Notes: generated by a model not told the origin, from the sequence alone. Numbered from the stretch's first letter, positions 8,298 through 18,886 are shown. The stretch is DNA of 44,742 nucleotides from Chlorobiaceae bacterium (GCA_013334565.1 JAAXXI010000013.1:1-44742), one strand, 5' to 3'. Numbers and translations are program-made.

Positions 8298-8861
8298 ATG
8301 ATTTTCGTTCTCGATAACTACGACTCCTTCACCTACAACCTGGTGCAGTATATCGGGGAGTCCGGAAAAAAAGTTGAAGTATGCCGCAATGATGAGCTTT
8401 CACCCGAAGAGGTTATCGGCATGGCACCGGAAAAAGTTGTCATCTCGCCGGGACCGGGAACGCCGGAGGATGCAGGTATTTCGATAGCGTTGATCCATGC
8501 GGTCAAAGGCCGTATCCCACTGCTTGGCGTCTGCCTCGGCCATCAGGCTATCGGGGCGGCCCTGGGGGGTAATGTCGTCAGGGCGTCGAGTATCATGCAT
8601 GGCAAGACATCCAGGGTTTTCCACGACGGCAGCGGAATTTTCAGGGGGGTTGAGAACCCTTTTACGGCGACGAGATATCATTCGCTCGTGGTGGAACGGG
8701 AGTCCCTGCCGGAAGCGCTCACGGTCAGGGCCTGGACGGAAGACGGGGTGATCATGGGGATGGATTCGGTGGAGCTTGGCCTTTACGGGGTACAGTTCCA
8801 TCCTGAATCGATCATGACGACAGAAGGCATGAAGATCATCAGGAATTTCCTGGAATTGTAG
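8298..8861 (+). CDS. trpG: anthranilate/aminodeoxychorismate synthase glutamine amidotransferase subunit
   Basis: This 187-residue class-I glutamine amidotransferase releases ammonia from glutamine for a chorismate-using partner (TrpE or PabB). The catalytic triad is visible: C79 in GVCLGHQ, and H168 and E170 in FHPES. The N-terminal DNYDSFTYNLVQY and the SPGPGTPEDAG oxyanion loop are diagnostic of TrpG/PabA. ATG 8298 has AGGA upstream and gives the standard MIFVLDNYDS start. A longer frame from 8220 would overlap the preceding gene and is not needed. No trpE or pabB is nearby, so whether it serves tryptophan, folate or both cannot be decided here. Confidence 0.9.
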   Translation: MIFVLDNYDSFTYNLVQYIGESGKKVEVCRNDELSPEEVIGMAPEKVVISPGPGTPEDAGISIALIHAVKGRIPLLGVCLGHQAIGAALGGNVVRASSIMHGKTSRVFHDGSGIFRGVENPFTATRYHSLVVERESLPEALTVRAWTEDGVIMGMDSVELGLYGVQFHPESIMTTEGMKIIRNFLEL

Positions 8862-8889
8862 TAACCGTTGGGGCGCGGTATGCGGCCGG

Positions 8890-9375
8890 TCAGAGGTCCG
8901 AATCCCTGCCGCTGCTTGCCGCATTATGTATGAAGGCCTGACGTTCTTTCTCCAGACTGACGTACCAGGCGGAAAGCGTTGTGCATTCGCAGTGTGTCAA
9001 TTTCGCCTCCGGGTTCCAGAGGTAATATTCCCTGTGATGGGAGTTGGCTTGTGTGAAGATGGCGTTAATTTCCGGGCGACTTGCCAGATATTTCCAGCCG
9101 TTTTTGTTGTTCCAGGCTGAAAAATTGATCGCGCTTCTTCCCTCATTGACCGTGATGGAGGTGAACCATGAGAAGGGTGCGATATATGCGATCCCATGCC
9201 AGTTCGTCTCGTTGGAATGGCAGTCGTAACAGGCTTTTTTCAATGCGTTTTTCACCGGGGCCTGAACAGGGATTTCGTTTGTCACCGGCGGATTGATGCG
9301 GTTGAGGGGGACTGCCTGCATGAGCATGAGCGCAAGAACGGTCCAGCTCGCTATTGACTTTGTTGTATAATTCAT
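8890..9375 (-). CDS. small haem-binding (c-type) protein of the Haem_bd family
   Basis: This is a 161-residue protein with an N-terminal signal or membrane anchor (about 8-24, SWTVLALMLMQAV). The haem motif is C49-Y-D-C52-H53, followed by HSNETNWHG and APFSWFTSITVNEGR, the pattern of the periplasmic haem-binding domain family (PF14376) in which the haem site is followed by W and N-x-G-R-x-x-x-NFS. A second cysteine pair, C129-E-C131, near the C-terminus is unusual. Function beyond haem binding is unknown; periplasmic electron transfer or haem sensing is possible. The gene is transcribed divergently from the XRE regulator at 9425, with a 49-bp shared gap. Confidence 0.8.
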   Translation of the reverse strand: MNYTTKSIASWTVLALMLMQAVPLNRINPPVTNEIPVQAPVKNALKKACYDCHSNETNWHGIAYIAPFSWFTSITVNEGRSAINFSAWNNKNGWKYLASRPEINAIFTQANSHHREYYLWNPEAKLTHCECTTLSAWYVSLEKERQAFIHNAASSGRDSDL

Positions 9376-9424
9376 TATTTCGGATGTTCCACATGAGAGC
9401 GGATAAACTTTAAACTATCGAATC

Positions 9425-9742
9425 GTGATATTTCCCTGTGAGAAAGCGGTATGGTACTATCTTCCTCAGATAAGGGCCGATATGGCCATTGAGCTGGTCA
9501 AGAGCGGCCTGACCCAGTCCCAGGCTGCAAAAAAGCTCGGGGTCACACCTGCGGCCATTTCCCAGTACATTCATAAAAAACGGGGCATCCTCTCTCCGAA
9601 GAGCAAGCAGTACCGGCAGGAGATCAAAGAAGCGGTCAGAACGATCTGCGATGAAAACGCCAAACCTGACGAACTGCGACAGCTGGTCTGCAACTGCTGC
9701 CACCTGTTGCAGAAAGAGGCTGACGACGTGGTATGCGGCTGA
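9425..9742 (+). CDS. small XRE-type HTH regulator with C-terminal cysteine cluster
   Basis: This 105-residue protein has a GTG start at 9425, supported because it yields the N-terminal PCE motif (P4-C5-E6) typical of this regulator group (COG2522-like). An XRE-type helix-turn-helix spans about residues 18-55 (LTQSQAAKKLGVTPAAISQY, then KKRG). The C-terminal half carries C75, C89, C91, C92 and C104, which with C5 could bind an Fe-S cluster, zinc or haem, or act as thiol switches. The divergent haem-protein gene 49 bp away is the obvious candidate target, with autoregulation also likely. Ligand and target are inference. Confidence 0.8.
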   Translation: MIFPCEKAVWYYLPQIRADMAIELVKSGLTQSQAAKKLGVTPAAISQYIHKKRGILSPKSKQYRQEIKEAVRTICDENAKPDELRQLVCNCCHLLQKEADDVVCG

Positions 9743-9910
9743 TCACCGTGTACTAAAGGGATTTGTTCCGAAGCCGGATTGCTGAGTTGGTCGGTGCTTG
9801 AAATCCTCATGTACTCCCGGCACATTCCGGTTTCGGAGTTTATCCCGATATTGTCGGGACTCCGTCCGCCTTGCACTCGTGCTTCTCACTTACAATAAAT
9901 AGAGGTACCC
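9743..9910 (+). mobile_element. MITE-like element, copy 2
   Basis: This element has the same orientation as copy 1. The interior 9775-9895 matches copy 1 closely over about 90 bp, again with a TCCCGA/TCGGGA hairpin (TCCCGATATTGTCGGGA). The right end, read inward, is GGGTACCTCTATTTATTGT, matching the family's terminal repeat with one C-to-T change. The left end (TCACCGTGTACTAAAGGG before TTTGTTCCGAA) is degenerate. The element fills the space between two converging stop codons almost exactly: it begins at the end of the XRE gene and its last base is the first plus-strand base of the bshC stop codon complement. Confidence 0.65.
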
Positions 9911-11601
9911 TACAGTTCAACGATAATATGCTCTTCGGACGAATGTCCGGAAAGTATGCTTTTCAGCGTTCCCATGAGTTCCATGCCGTATTTGTTCAGG
10001 AAGTAAAAGATATTGACAAGCCTTTCCTGCGGCATACCTTCCGGGAAAAGGGCCGTTTCTGCTTTCTGGATCTGCTCGAGCAGATCTTCATGTTTACGCC
10101 GGCTCGCTTTCCAGGCTTTCTGCTCGATCCCCTCCACAATTTTCTCTCCCTGCACGGCAGACGCTGCAAGGAAAGGCTCGAGCGTCGGATCGAGTTTTGC
10201 GATCGACGGACCGAGAGCTTCCACGGCCTCTCTGATTTTTTTCCTTGTATCCCTGAAAAGGGCTTCGAGCTCGGGGTTTTCGGAAATGCCTACCGCATTT
10301 TTCTTGAGTTGCTGAAGGTCCTGGAAAACCGCGTGATAAATCTGCTTGCGCGAAAAGCCGGGTTTGCCTGAAACTTTCAGAAGCTTGTCCATTATCCTGC
10401 TTATTTTCGGTTCGACAAGCGTGAAACTTCCCCTCGGGACAATGAAGGGCATCGAAATGCCGAAATGTTCGTAATTTTTCCGGTACTGCGCCATATAGCT
10501 TATTTCCCCCGGTCCCGCGATACAGGCGAATGTCGGAAGGACGTGGTCCTGCACGATCGGCCGCAGGATGACGTTGGGGCTGAACCGTTCGGGATGGTCC
10601 TGGCAGAGCTCGAGCATCTGGTGTTTTGAATAGCGTTGTTTTTCCGGTACGATCGTGAAAACGTCGTCGGACGGATGCTCTATTTTCTGGCGCTGCCCGA
10701 GATGGTTGATGTAAAACAGGTTCACCGCTCTCGGTTTCGCCTGGGCGGTGTAACCCAGGGTTTCCATGCGTGAGCTCTGTTCGATGATGTTGTAGGAGGA
10801 TGCCGGGGATGTCCCGATTTCCTTGATGAATATTTCCGATGCGAGCTGCTTGAACTCCGGGTCCAGGCTCGAAAGCAGGATGAGCGGCTGGTCGCTGAAC
10901 AGCTCCATCATGGTGCGCGCGAAACCGGATTCGAAGGTGCTGCCCATCTGGTAACAGCCGGTCAGGATTTCGGCGACTTTCTGCTTGTGGTCCGTATCGG
11001 GCAGGGTGGCAAGGAACTCCTGGAGCGTCCTTTCGATTTCCATCCCGAAAATGGTAGAGGCAACCATCTGGTCCTGGCTGCGACGATCGGTTTCGGGCCT
11101 GAAATGAACCACCCTGTTTTCGGAAAAAATCGCGGCATGTGCTGATTCCTCGAAATCGTGGTCTTCACCTTCGAGCCAGAAAATCGGAACGAAATCATAT
11201 TCGGGGAACATCTCTTTCTGCCGTTCCGCGAAAATTATGGCGCTGAGCGCCTTGTAGACGGTATAGAGCGGGCCGGTGAAAAGGCCGAGCTGCTGGCCGG
11301 TGACCACAGCCATGCACTGGGGAGAACGGAGCTTTTCGATCTCCCTGAGATGGAGTTCTCTGCAGCCGAAACGGGTATTCTGCCTGGTGAGTATGTTTAC
11401 GAGGGTTTCCCGCCGGAACGTTCTCGAGCCCAGCAGGCCTAACTGCCGGTAATAATCCGCTTCTCGCTGGCTGTCGAGGTGGAAGCACTCCGATAACAGT
11501 TCGGAACGTTCATGGCCTTCCCCCGTGTAGTCGCGGAAAAGCTTCGAAAAGCCTTTGCGGGGGGTCAGAATATTTCTGTATTCGAGAAGAAAGGTGTTCA
11601 C
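9910..11601 (-). CDS. bshC: bacillithiol biosynthesis cysteine-adding enzyme BshC
   Basis: This 563-residue protein is recognised as BshC (YllA family). It contains [20 protein letters not shown] and [15 protein letters not shown], the highly conserved N-terminal nucleotide-fold motifs, and a C-terminal coiled-coil region (about 390-500). BshC links cysteine to glucosaminyl-malate, the last step of bacillithiol synthesis. Green sulfur bacteria are known to make N-methyl-bacillithiol, so the gene fits the host. It starts with GTG at 11601, three bases after the surE stop, so the two genes form an operon and translation may be coupled. Its stop codon touches the copy-2 repeat element. Confidence 0.92.
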   Translation of the reverse strand: MNTFLLEYRNILTPRKGFSKLFRDYTGEGHERSELLSECFHLDSQREADYYRQLGLLGSRTFRRETLVNILTRQNTRFGCRELHLREIEKLRSPQCMAVVTGQQLGLFTGPLYTVYKALSAIIFAERQKEMFPEYDFVPIFWLEGEDHDFEESAHAAIFSENRVVHFRPETDRRSQDQMVASTIFGMEIERTLQEFLATLPDTDHKQKVAEILTGCYQMGSTFESGFARTMMELFSDQPLILLSSLDPEFKQLASEIFIKEIGTSPASSYNIIEQSSRMETLGYTAQAKPRAVNLFYINHLGQRQKIEHPSDDVFTIVPEKQRYSKHQMLELCQDHPERFSPNVILRPIVQDHVLPTFACIAGPGEISYMAQYRKNYEHFGISMPFIVPRGSFTLVEPKISRIMDKLLKVSGKPGFSRKQIYHAVFQDLQQLKKNAVGISENPELEALFRDTRKKIREAVEALGPSIAKLDPTLEPFLAASAVQGEKIVEGIEQKAWKASRRKHEDLLEQIQKAETALFPEGMPQERLVNIFYFLNKYGMELMGTLKSILSGHSSEEHIIVEL

Positions 11602-11604
11602 GGG

Positions 11605-12381
11605 TTATTTCTGCAGGTTCCAGCGTTTCAGGGTGCCGATGAATCCATGGTTCGTAAGGTCACAGGAAAGCGGTGTGACGGAAACGTAATTGTCCCTGAC
11701 AGCGAACTCGTCCCTCCGGATATCATGGTCGAGCAGGGTCAGCGTGCCGTTCAGCCAGTAATAGGGGTTGCCGTACATGTCGTTGCGCTCGATGGCGCTT
11801 TCGGCCCAGCGGGATCTTCCCTGTTCGGTAACGACGACCCCCGCGATTTGCGATTCCGGCACGTTGGGGATATTGACCGAAAGCACCGTGTCGTCAGGGA
11901 GCCCTTCGGTCAGCACTTTCCTGGCAAGTCTTCGGGCGAATTTTCCTGCAAACGTGAAATCGGCATGTTCGTAGGTCGCCAGGGAAAACGCAAGTGAGGT
12001 GATTCCCTGGAGCGCCCCTTCGAGGGCGGCTGCGACCGTGCCGGAATAGAGGACGTTCGTTGCGGTGTTGCTGCCATAATTGATGCCCGACACGATGAGG
12101 TCGGGTTTTGACGGCATGATGTGGCTCAGAGCCACCTTGATGCAGTCGACCGGCGTTCCGGATACCGTATAGCCGAAAAACCGGTTGTTCCTGGAATATT
12201 TTCGTATCCTCAGCGGGACGCCGAGCGTCATGGCGTGGCTCATTCCGCTGTGGGGCTCGGCCGGAGCGACGACGGTCACCCTGCCGATTTTTTTCATCGA
12301 TGAAGCAAGGACATGAAGGCCTTCGCCCTCGATGCCGTCATCGTTGCAGACGAGGATATGCGGTTTATCCGGAGTGTTCAC
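11605..12381 (-). CDS. surE: 5'/3'-nucleotidase SurE
   Basis: SurE is a metal-dependent phosphatase that removes phosphate from nucleoside monophosphates. The family signature is complete: [10 protein letters not shown] (metal-binding D14, D15), [14 protein letters not shown], and [21 protein letters not shown] chose GTG 12381, which gives 258 residues (usual family length about 250-260). The frame stays open to a TTG at 12456, but that extension is low in complexity and T-rich and reads like leader DNA. No clear ribosome site marks either start, so this end is uncertain. It is the first gene of an operon with bshC. Confidence 0.9.
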   Translation of the reverse strand: MNTPDKPHILVCNDDGIEGEGLHVLASSMKKIGRVTVVAPAEPHSGMSHAMTLGVPLRIRKYSRNNRFFGYTVSGTPVDCIKVALSHIMPSKPDLIVSGINYGSNTATNVLYSGTVAAALEGALQGITSLAFSLATYEHADFTFAGKFARRLARKVLTEGLPDDTVLSVNIPNVPESQIAGVVVTEQGRSRWAESAIERNDMYGNPYYWLNGTLTLLDHDIRRDEFAVRDNYVSVTPLSCDLTNHGFIGTLKRWNLQK

Positions 12382-12627
12382 ACGGTAAGGTTCATGGTGT
12401 CTCTGCTCATTGCCGGTCCCGGAGGACGGTGTTAAAATAAAAAAAGTTGTGCTCAAAAGCAGGGCTGTGATGAAATAACCCTGTTGCGGAACAGGAACAG
12501 GCTTTTCCTGTAGCGGGATCTGACCGGTGACGGCTTTGTGCCTCCATCCGTTCAGCTGCCTTTGAGATCTCGACCTCAGTTCATATCTTGAGCATTCAAG
12601 AATAACCTTTTAGTCCCTATAGTTGAA

Positions 12628-13467
12628 ATGGCCTGGTTCAAACGGGTAAAACCTTCCATACGCACCACCGACAAACGTGAAATGCCGGAAGGGTTGTGGT
12701 CGAAATGCGACGCATGCGGTGCAATGCTGCACAGGAAGCAGCTTGAAGATTTCTCCTATACATGCATGCACTGCGGCCACCATTTCAGGATTTCCCCTTA
12801 CCGATATTTTTCCCTGCTTTTCGACGATCAGCAATATGCCGAGTTCGATGACAACCTCAGGGCAGCGGACCCGCTCTCGTTCACCGATACGAAAAAATAT
12901 CCGGACAGGGTTCGCGACATCATCGAAAAAAGCGGAAAAACCGAAGCATGCCGAAACGCTTTCGGCGATTGCGGCGGCCGTCCGCTCGTGATTTCCGCCA
13001 TGGATTTCGGTTTTATCGGAGGATCGATGGGCTCTGTCGTCGGCGAAAAAGTGGCGAGGGCGGTCAACAAGTCTCTCGAGCTGAACGCTCCGCTGCTCAT
13101 CATATCCCAGACCGGCGGCGCACGCATGATGGAAGGCGCCTTCAGCCTCATGCAGATGGCCAAGACATCCGCCCGGCTGACCCTTCTTGCCGAACGCAGA
13201 CTGCCGTTCATCTCCCTGCTTACCGATCCTACCATGGGCGGTATCAGCGCGTCGTTCGCCATGCTCGGCGATATCAACATCAGCGAGCCCAGGGCGCTCA
13301 TCGGTTTCGCCGGTCCGAGGGTGATCAGGGATACCATCAAAAGGGACCTTCCGGAAGGGTTTCAGCGAGCCGAATTTCTTCTCCAACATGGTTTTATCGA
13401 CTGCATCGTTGACCGCAAGGACCTGAAAGAGCGGCTTGTCAGTATATTGGGGATGCTCAGGGCCTGA
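12628..13467 (+). CDS. accD: acetyl-CoA carboxylase carboxyltransferase subunit beta
   Basis: This 279-residue protein is AccD. The N-terminal zinc ribbon is visible as C27-x2-C30 and C46-x2-C49. The carboxyltransferase crotonase-like core follows, with [38 protein letters not shown] and IGFAGPRVI, the motifs that bind acetyl-CoA. It forms the alpha2-beta2 carboxyltransferase with AccA and makes malonyl-CoA for fatty acid synthesis. It stands alone here with no accA nearby and converges on thyX with an 11-bp gap. The ATG is not preceded by a strong ribosome site. Confidence 0.97.
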   Translation: MAWFKRVKPSIRTTDKREMPEGLWSKCDACGAMLHRKQLEDFSYTCMHCGHHFRISPYRYFSLLFDDQQYAEFDDNLRAADPLSFTDTKKYPDRVRDIIEKSGKTEACRNAFGDCGGRPLVISAMDFGFIGGSMGSVVGEKVARAVNKSLELNAPLLIISQTGGARMMEGAFSLMQMAKTSARLTLLAERRLPFISLLTDPTMGGISASFAMLGDINISEPRALIGFAGPRVIRDTIKRDLPEGFQRAEFLLQHGFIDCIVDRKDLKERLVSILGMLRA

Positions 13468-13478
13468 CGGCCTTTGTC

Positions 13479-14129
13479 CTATTGCCAGCCGAGGGCTCCG
13501 GCGGTGACCGGAAACTGTTCCCTGAAGATTTCCCGGATACCGAGCGCGATATCGCGGTGTTCTTTCTGGGTGCTTTTGTCGGTCCTCACCTCAAGGTAGT
13601 GTATCCAGCTCCTCACCGAACCTTTCATGTACAGCCTGGTGCGCGTTCCGAGCGGAAGCAGCACCCTTGCACACTCCTTCGCGATCCCTTTTTCGAGCGC
13701 GGTGTTGTATCGCTCGAGCGACAGCGCGGCTATTTCTTCCTGGGCCTCATCGAACCAGGTTTTCGTGGATTCTTCCAGATTGTCGAGCGAATTCTGCCTG
13801 TTTTTGCTGTCCTGTCCCCTCGGCTCGTAATGTTCTATTTCCTGGGCCTTCGCGTAGCGCTGTGAGAATTCCTGGAACTGGAAGCTCCGGTGGCGGAGTA
13901 TCTGGGGTGAGATTGCCCTCGACGTGAAGATCTCGACGGTCATGTCGGCCATCTCGAATACGCTCCAATGCTTGTTGGCGATGCAGTATGCGAGCAGTTT
14001 CCCGTAGTCTGGAGTTTCCTGGTGCGGGCTCGACACCCTCGCGCAGTATGCCATGAGTCCTTCGGGCGAGAGCGGTTTGTTTTCGACCTGGATGAGCGGG
14101 GCGGTGACCGAAATGAGGCGAACCTGCAT
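13479..14129 (-). CDS. thyX: flavin-dependent thymidylate synthase ThyX
   Basis: This 216-residue FAD-dependent enzyme methylates dUMP to dTMP using methylenetetrahydrofolate and NADPH. The ThyX motif RHR-x7-S is present ([14 protein letters not shown]). [18 protein letters not shown] and [18 protein letters not shown] are also typical of the family. The thyX type, instead of thyA, fits green sulfur bacteria. The gene reads away from clpP, with about 240 bp of shared upstream region. Confidence 0.96.
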   Translation of the reverse strand: MQVRLISVTAPLIQVENKPLSPEGLMAYCARVSSPHQETPDYGKLLAYCIANKHWSVFEMADMTVEIFTSRAISPQILRHRSFQFQEFSQRYAKAQEIEHYEPRGQDSKNRQNSLDNLEESTKTWFDEAQEEIAALSLERYNTALEKGIAKECARVLLPLGTRTRLYMKGSVRSWIHYLEVRTDKSTQKEHRDIALGIREIFREQFPVTAGALGWQ

Positions 14130-14240
14130 GATATGGGATGTTTGGTTGCAAAGGATTCAAATATAGCGAATGAAGCTGTTTTTTCTTGCCCGTGTTCCGG
14201 GTGCTGTCCATGGTTTTTTCGTGAAATGAAACCGTTATTA

Positions 14241-14268
14241 TTGATTTGTTGTTATGACTCTGTATTTT
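14241..14268 (+). promoter_or_regulatory. candidate clpP promoter
   Basis: TTGATT (14241-14246) and TATTTT (14263-14268) are spaced by 16 bp. Transcription from here would start near 14275, just where the leader hairpin begins. The boxes are imperfect and the call is tentative. Confidence 0.35.
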
Positions 14269-14272
14269 TAAA

Positions 14273-14333
14273 GTTTTCCGGCAAAGGGCCTCATTTCGCC
14301 AGGCAGGCTGAAACGCCCTGCATGCCGGAAAAC
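14273..14333 (+). promoter_or_regulatory. long hairpin in the clpP leader
   Basis: A perfect 11-bp inverted repeat, GTTTTCCGGCA (14273-14283) and TGCCGGAAAAC (14323-14333), is extended inward by AGGGC/GCCCT after a small bulge. It ends 39 bases before the clpP ATG. It could form at the very 5' end of the clpP mRNA, or be a protein-binding dyad. No T run follows, so it is not a terminator. Confidence 0.6.
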
Positions 14334-14372
14334 GGGATGCTTCGGTTTTTCAATCAAAACGACACAGATACC

Positions 14373-15050
14373 ATGGCAAACATCAATTTCGGTTTCGAAC
14401 ACCAAGCTAAAAAAATGTACTCCGGTGCGATAGATCAGGCAATCAACAGTCAGCTTGTTCCGATGGTCATTGAAACCTCGGGAAGGGGAGAGCGCGCCTT
14501 CGATATCTTCTCGAGGCTGCTTCGCGAGCGGATCATCTTCCTGGGCAGCGGTATCGACGAACATGTCGCGGGGCTCATCATGGCCCAGCTTATCTTTCTC
14601 GAGTCGGAAGACCCCGACCGTGACATCTACATCTATGTCAACTCTCCCGGCGGAAGCGTTTCGGCGGGCCTCGGCATCTACGATACCATGCAGTACATCC
14701 GTCCTGACGTTTCGACCGTCTGTGTCGGCATGGCTGCCAGCATGGGGGCCTTCCTGCTTGCCAGCGGCACGAAAGGCAAACGCGCGTCGCTTCCCCATTC
14801 CCGCATCATGATCCACCAGCCGTCCGGCGGTGTCCAGGGACAGGAGACCGATATCGTCATCCAGGCCAGGGAGATCGAAAAAATCCGCGTCCTGCTCGAG
14901 GAACTGCTTGCAGGCCATACCGGGAAAACGGTGCAGCAGGTGAGGGAAGATTCTGAACGCGACCGCTGGATGAACGCGAAGGAAGCGCTCGAATACGGCA
15001 TTATCGACCAGGTGTTCCAGAAACGCCCGCTGCCTGAAAAGAAGGATTGA
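14373..15050 (+). CDS. clpP: ATP-dependent Clp protease proteolytic subunit
   Basis: This 225-residue serine protease forms the tetradecameric chamber that degrades substrates fed by ClpX or ClpA/C. The catalytic serine S123 ([11 protein letters not shown]) and histidine H148 (MIHQPSGG) are in the normal motifs, and the third residue is the Asp in the EDSERD segment. [15 protein letters not shown] is the oxyanion strand. ATG 14373 gives the Chlorobium-type start [11 protein letters not shown] much longer open frame from 13968 runs across the divergent thyX start and is not coding. No clpX follows; valS begins 54 bp downstream and may share the transcript. Confidence 0.97.
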   Translation: MANINFGFEHQAKKMYSGAIDQAINSQLVPMVIETSGRGERAFDIFSRLLRERIIFLGSGIDEHVAGLIMAQLIFLESEDPDRDIYIYVNSPGGSVSAGLGIYDTMQYIRPDVSTVCVGMAASMGAFLLASGTKGKRASLPHSRIMIHQPSGGVQGQETDIVIQAREIEKIRVLLEELLAGHTGKTVQQVREDSERDRWMNAKEALEYGIIDQVFQKRPLPEKKD

Positions 15051-15104
15051 GCCTCAACCGTCATTATTTCATTTAGAACCTGCAGTAACCGATTTCAACC
15101 AAAC

Positions 15105-17819
15105 ATGAGCGATCAGCCGACAGCATTCAATCTGGACAAGACATACAATCATCAGGACGTCGAAGAACGGTGGAGGAGTTCCCACTGGGAAGCACTCGGT
15201 ATCTTCCATGCCGAGAGTTCCCGCGTGGGCACGGAGGGCAAAATCCCGTATACCGTGCTCATGCCGCCGCCGAATGTCACTGGCAGCCTTACGCTCGGCC
15301 ATGTCCTCAACCATACGCTGCAGGATATCTTCATCCGTTACAACCGCATGCAGGGGCGCGAAGCCCTCTGGCTTCCCGGGACCGACCATGCGGGCATCGC
15401 GACGCAGACCGTAGTCGAGCGCAAACTGAAGAAGGAAGGACTGACCCGGCATGATCTTGGCCGCAAGGATTTCCTCGATCATGTCTGGCAGTGGAGAGAG
15501 GAGTATGGCGGACTCATTCTCAAGCAGCTTCGACGGCTCGGGATCTCCTGCGACTGGAGGCGCAATCTCTTCACCATGGATGAAAGTGCCTCGAAAGCGG
15601 TCATCCACGCCTTCATCACGCTTTACCGCGACGGGCTCATCTACCGCGGCGCGCGCATTATCAACTGGTGCCCCGTTTCCCAGACCGCGCTTTCCGACGA
15701 GGAGGTCATCATGAAGACCCGCAAGGACAAGCTGTACTACCTGCAGTACGCCCTTGCCAACCATCCCGGCCGGTTCATCACGATCGCCACGGTGCGCCCG
15801 GAAACCATCCTTGCCGACGTCGCGATTGCCGTCAATCCGAACGATCCGCGCTTCAGCGACCTTGTCGGCGAACTTGCCGTCGTCCCGGTCGCGGGGAGGC
15901 ATATACCGGTTATTGCCGACGATTATGTCGATATCGAGTTCGGCACCGGCGCGCTGAAAATCACCCCGGCCCATGACGCCAACGACTATGAGGTCGCCAT
16001 GCGCCATAACCTGCCCATCATATCCGTTATCGGAAAAGACGGTCGGATGACCGACTCCTACGGTTACGGAGGCATGGACCGTTTCGAGGCCCGTGAAAAG
16101 ATCATGAAGGACCTCGAAGAGCTCGGCCACGTGGTCAGGGTCGAGGAATACGAGCATAATGTCGGGTACTCGGAACGTGCCGACGTGGTTATCGAGCCCT
16201 ACCTTTCCGAGCAGTGGTTCGTGAAAATGAAGCCCCTCGCCGAGCGCGCCCTCCAGGTGGCCAACGACGGAGAGGTGCGCTTCCATCCGCCTCACTGGAT
16301 CAATACCTACCGCCACTGGATGGAGAACATCCGGGACTGGTGCATTTCCCGCCAGCTCTGGTGGGGTCACCGGATTCCCGCCTGGTACGATCCCGACGGG
16401 AACGTCTGGGTCGCATCGAACTACGAGGAAGCCTGTCACCTGGCCGGGACCGACAAGCTGGTCCAGGACGAGGATGTGCTCGACACCTGGTTTTCCTCAT
16501 GGCTCTGGCCGCTCACGACGCTTCGCTGGACCGGCGCCCAGAAAGACAACGAGGACCTGATGACCTTCTATCCGACCGATACCCTGGTCACCGGTCCGGA
16601 CATCATTTTCTTCTGGGTTGCCAGGATGATCATGGCCGGTCTCTATTTCAGGGGAGAAGTCCCTTTCCGGAACGTCTATTTCACCAGCATTATCCGGGAC
16701 ATGAAGGGGCGGAAGCTTTCGAAGTCCCTCGGCAACTCGCCGGACCCTCTGAAAGTGATCGATACCTACGGTACCGACGCCCTCCGCTTTACCATCATCT
16801 ACATCGCTCCTCTCGGTCAGGACGTGTTGTTCGGAGAAGAGAAATGCGAGCTCGGGCGCAATTTCGCGACGAAAATCTGGAACGCTTCGCGTTTCGTGTT
16901 CATGCTGCGCGAGAAGCATTTCATCTCTCCCGATGATTTCGAGACGTTCTACAGGGGATTTTCGCCGTCCGCAGAGGTATGTTCCTTCTCCGAAGCCTGG
17001 GTTGTCCTGGCAAGGTTCCATGGCATGCTCGAAAGGTACCACGCTTCTTTCGAACAGTTCAGGATCAATGATATCGTAAAGAACCTCTACGACTTTTTCT
17101 GGGGAGAGTACTGCGACTGGTACCTCGAAGCCCTGAAAGCGAAGGATGCCGAAGGTATGGCTCCTGACCAGGCGAGGCTCGCAGTCGGCCTTGCCGTTTT
17201 CATGCTCGAAGGGTTCCTCAAGGTCCTGCACCCGGTCATGCCGTTCATCACCGACGAAATTTGGCACTTCATCCTGAGGCACCCGGATTCCGAAAGCATC
17301 GCCCTTTCGGCGATACCCCGTGCGGATGCCGCATGGGCCGGGGCTGATATCCCGCTCAGGATGCTGCCCAGACAGGTCATTTCCGAGGTGAGGAGTGTAC
17401 GCTCCCTGTTCGCCGTCCCTGCCGGAAAGAAAGCTTCGCTGCAGATCAGGCCTTCGGGCACTTCGGCGCTCGATGAACTCGATGCCAATGCCGCCGTCAT
17501 TTCCGCCCTGACCAGCTGCAGCGTGGAGTTCCTTCGGGACGAACCGAGGCCTTCGCACGCCGCCGGTTCCGTTATCGACGGAAATGAACTTTTCCTGCAG
17601 CTCGAGGGTTTAATATCCTTCGAAAAAGAGCGCGAAAGGCTTGGAAAGGAGATCGCAAACATCTCCTCGTATGCCGACAGCATCAGGAGGAAACTTTCCA
17701 ACAAAGGGTTTGCAGACAATGCCCCGAAGGATGTCGTCGAAAAGGAACGGGAAAAACTTCGCGAGGCGGAAGCGAACCTTGAAAAGCTCGGAAACAATCT
17801 CGCCGTGCTCGATACTTGA
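15105..17819 (+). CDS. valS: valyl-tRNA synthetase
   Basis: This 904-residue class-I synthetase charges tRNA-Val. The HIGH-type motif appears as [16 protein letters not shown] (about residues 53-68), the editing (CP1) domain spans about 200-400, and the KMSKS loop is KLSKS (about 536-540, [13 protein letters not shown]). The anticodon-binding helices and the C-terminal coiled-coil arm (about 835-900, rich in E, K and R) are both present, so the gene is complete. It follows clpP by 54 bp with no obvious terminator between. The ATG at 15105 lacks a strong ribosome site, as do several starts in this window. Confidence 0.97.
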   Translation: MSDQPTAFNLDKTYNHQDVEERWRSSHWEALGIFHAESSRVGTEGKIPYTVLMPPPNVTGSLTLGHVLNHTLQDIFIRYNRMQGREALWLPGTDHAGIATQTVVERKLKKEGLTRHDLGRKDFLDHVWQWREEYGGLILKQLRRLGISCDWRRNLFTMDESASKAVIHAFITLYRDGLIYRGARIINWCPVSQTALSDEEVIMKTRKDKLYYLQYALANHPGRFITIATVRPETILADVAIAVNPNDPRFSDLVGELAVVPVAGRHIPVIADDYVDIEFGTGALKITPAHDANDYEVAMRHNLPIISVIGKDGRMTDSYGYGGMDRFEAREKIMKDLEELGHVVRVEEYEHNVGYSERADVVIEPYLSEQWFVKMKPLAERALQVANDGEVRFHPPHWINTYRHWMENIRDWCISRQLWWGHRIPAWYDPDGNVWVASNYEEACHLAGTDKLVQDEDVLDTWFSSWLWPLTTLRWTGAQKDNEDLMTFYPTDTLVTGPDIIFFWVARMIMAGLYFRGEVPFRNVYFTSIIRDMKGRKLSKSLGNSPDPLKVIDTYGTDALRFTIIYIAPLGQDVLFGEEKCELGRNFATKIWNASRFVFMLREKHFISPDDFETFYRGFSPSAEVCSFSEAWVVLARFHGMLERYHASFEQFRINDIVKNLYDFFWGEYCDWYLEALKAKDAEGMAPDQARLAVGLAVFMLEGFLKVLHPVMPFITDEIWHFILRHPDSESIALSAIPRADAAWAGADIPLRMLPRQVISEVRSVRSLFAVPAGKKASLQIRPSGTSALDELDANAAVISALTSCSVEFLRDEPRPSHAAGSVIDGNELFLQLEGLISFEKERERLGKEIANISSYADSIRRKLSNKGFADNAPKDVVEKEREKLREAEANLEKLGNNLAVLDT

Positions 17820-17982
17820 TGGTAAGGCAAGATGGACCTGCTCCAGGCAGGGTTTAGCAGCCTGCTGGCGAAATCTGTTTTGGGAAAAAAAGGTATTATA
17901 TGATAACTTCCGACTTTTCCGGTCTTACGATTATTCCGGCAGGAAGGAATTAAACGATGATGTCCGCAAGGAGAAGCCATAT

Positions 17983-18882
17983 ATGAGACAGTTGAAAATA
18001 AGCAAGCAGATAACTAACCGCGAGAGCCTCTCTCTCGACCGGTACCTGCAGGAGATCGGCAAATATGACCTGTTGACCGCTGAAGACGAGGTAAGGCTGA
18101 CCAAAGCCATCAAGGACGGTTTCGACATGCCAGTCGATACGCCGGAATACAAGCGTGCGAAGAGGGCACTTGACAAGCTCATAAAGGGTAACCTTCGTTT
18201 TGTGGTATCGGTCGCCAAGCAGTACCAGAACCAGGGGCTCACGCTCGGCGATCTGATCAACGAGGGCAATCTCGGGCTTATCAAGGCAGCCAAGCGTTTC
18301 GATGAAACACGAGGCTTCAAATTCATCTCCTATGCCGTCTGGTGGATCCGCCAGTCGATCCTTCAGGCGCTTGCCGAACAGTCGAGGATCGTCCGTCTGC
18401 CCCTCAACCGCGTGGGCACGCTCAACAAGATCAGCAAGGCTTACAGCCAGCTCGAACAGGAATACGAACGCGACCCGAACACCCGAGAGCTTGCCACCCT
18501 GCTCGACATGGATTCCCAGGACGTGGCCGACACGCTCAAAATTGCCGGAAGGCATGTTTCTGTCGATGCGCCCTTCGCCCAGGGTGACGACAACAGGCTG
18601 CTCGATGTGCTCCAGAACGACGGCCATCTTCCGGACCACGGGCTGAACCGCGATTCGCTCACCCTCGAGGTCGAGCGTTCGCTTTCCGTGCTTGCCCCAA
18701 GGGAAGCCGACGTGATCAAATCCTATTTCGGGATCGGGATGGACAACCCGCTGACCCTCGAGGAGATCGGTGAAAAGTTCAAGCTTACCAGGGAACGCGT
18801 CAGGCAGATCAAGGAAAAAGCCATCAGGAGGCTCCGGCAGTCCGCCTACAGCAAGATCCTCAAGGAATATATCGGCAGCTGA
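17983..18882 (+). CDS. rpoD: primary RNA polymerase sigma factor (sigma-70, RpoD/SigA)
   Basis: This 299-residue factor is of the short Bacteroidetes/Chlorobi form, starting [18 protein letters not shown] 17983 is preceded by AAGGAG. An in-frame extension back to 17641 overlaps valS and is not coding. Region 1.2 (about 17-45, [20 protein letters not shown]), region 2 (about 66-136, with [18 protein letters not shown] and [11 protein letters not shown]), region 3, and the region 4 helix-turn-helix (about 250-280, [20 protein letters not shown]) are all present. Region 1.1 is absent, as usual for this clade. It should direct most housekeeping transcription. It converges on the next gene with a 4-bp gap. 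Confidence 0.95.
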   Translation: MRQLKISKQITNRESLSLDRYLQEIGKYDLLTAEDEVRLTKAIKDGFDMPVDTPEYKRAKRALDKLIKGNLRFVVSVAKQYQNQGLTLGDLINEGNLGLIKAAKRFDETRGFKFISYAVWWIRQSILQALAEQSRIVRLPLNRVGTLNKISKAYSQLEQEYERDPNTRELATLLDMDSQDVADTLKIAGRHVSVDAPFAQGDDNRLLDVLQNDGHLPDHGLNRDSLTLEVERSLSVLAPREADVIKSYFGIGMDNPLTLEEIGEKFKLTRERVRQIKEKAIRRLRQSAYSKILKEYIGS

Positions 18883-18886
18883 AGTT

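Noticed and set aside
13968..14372. N-terminal extension of the clpP frame
   Set aside because: It crosses the divergent thyX start and the leader hairpin. The ClpP family start is at 14373.
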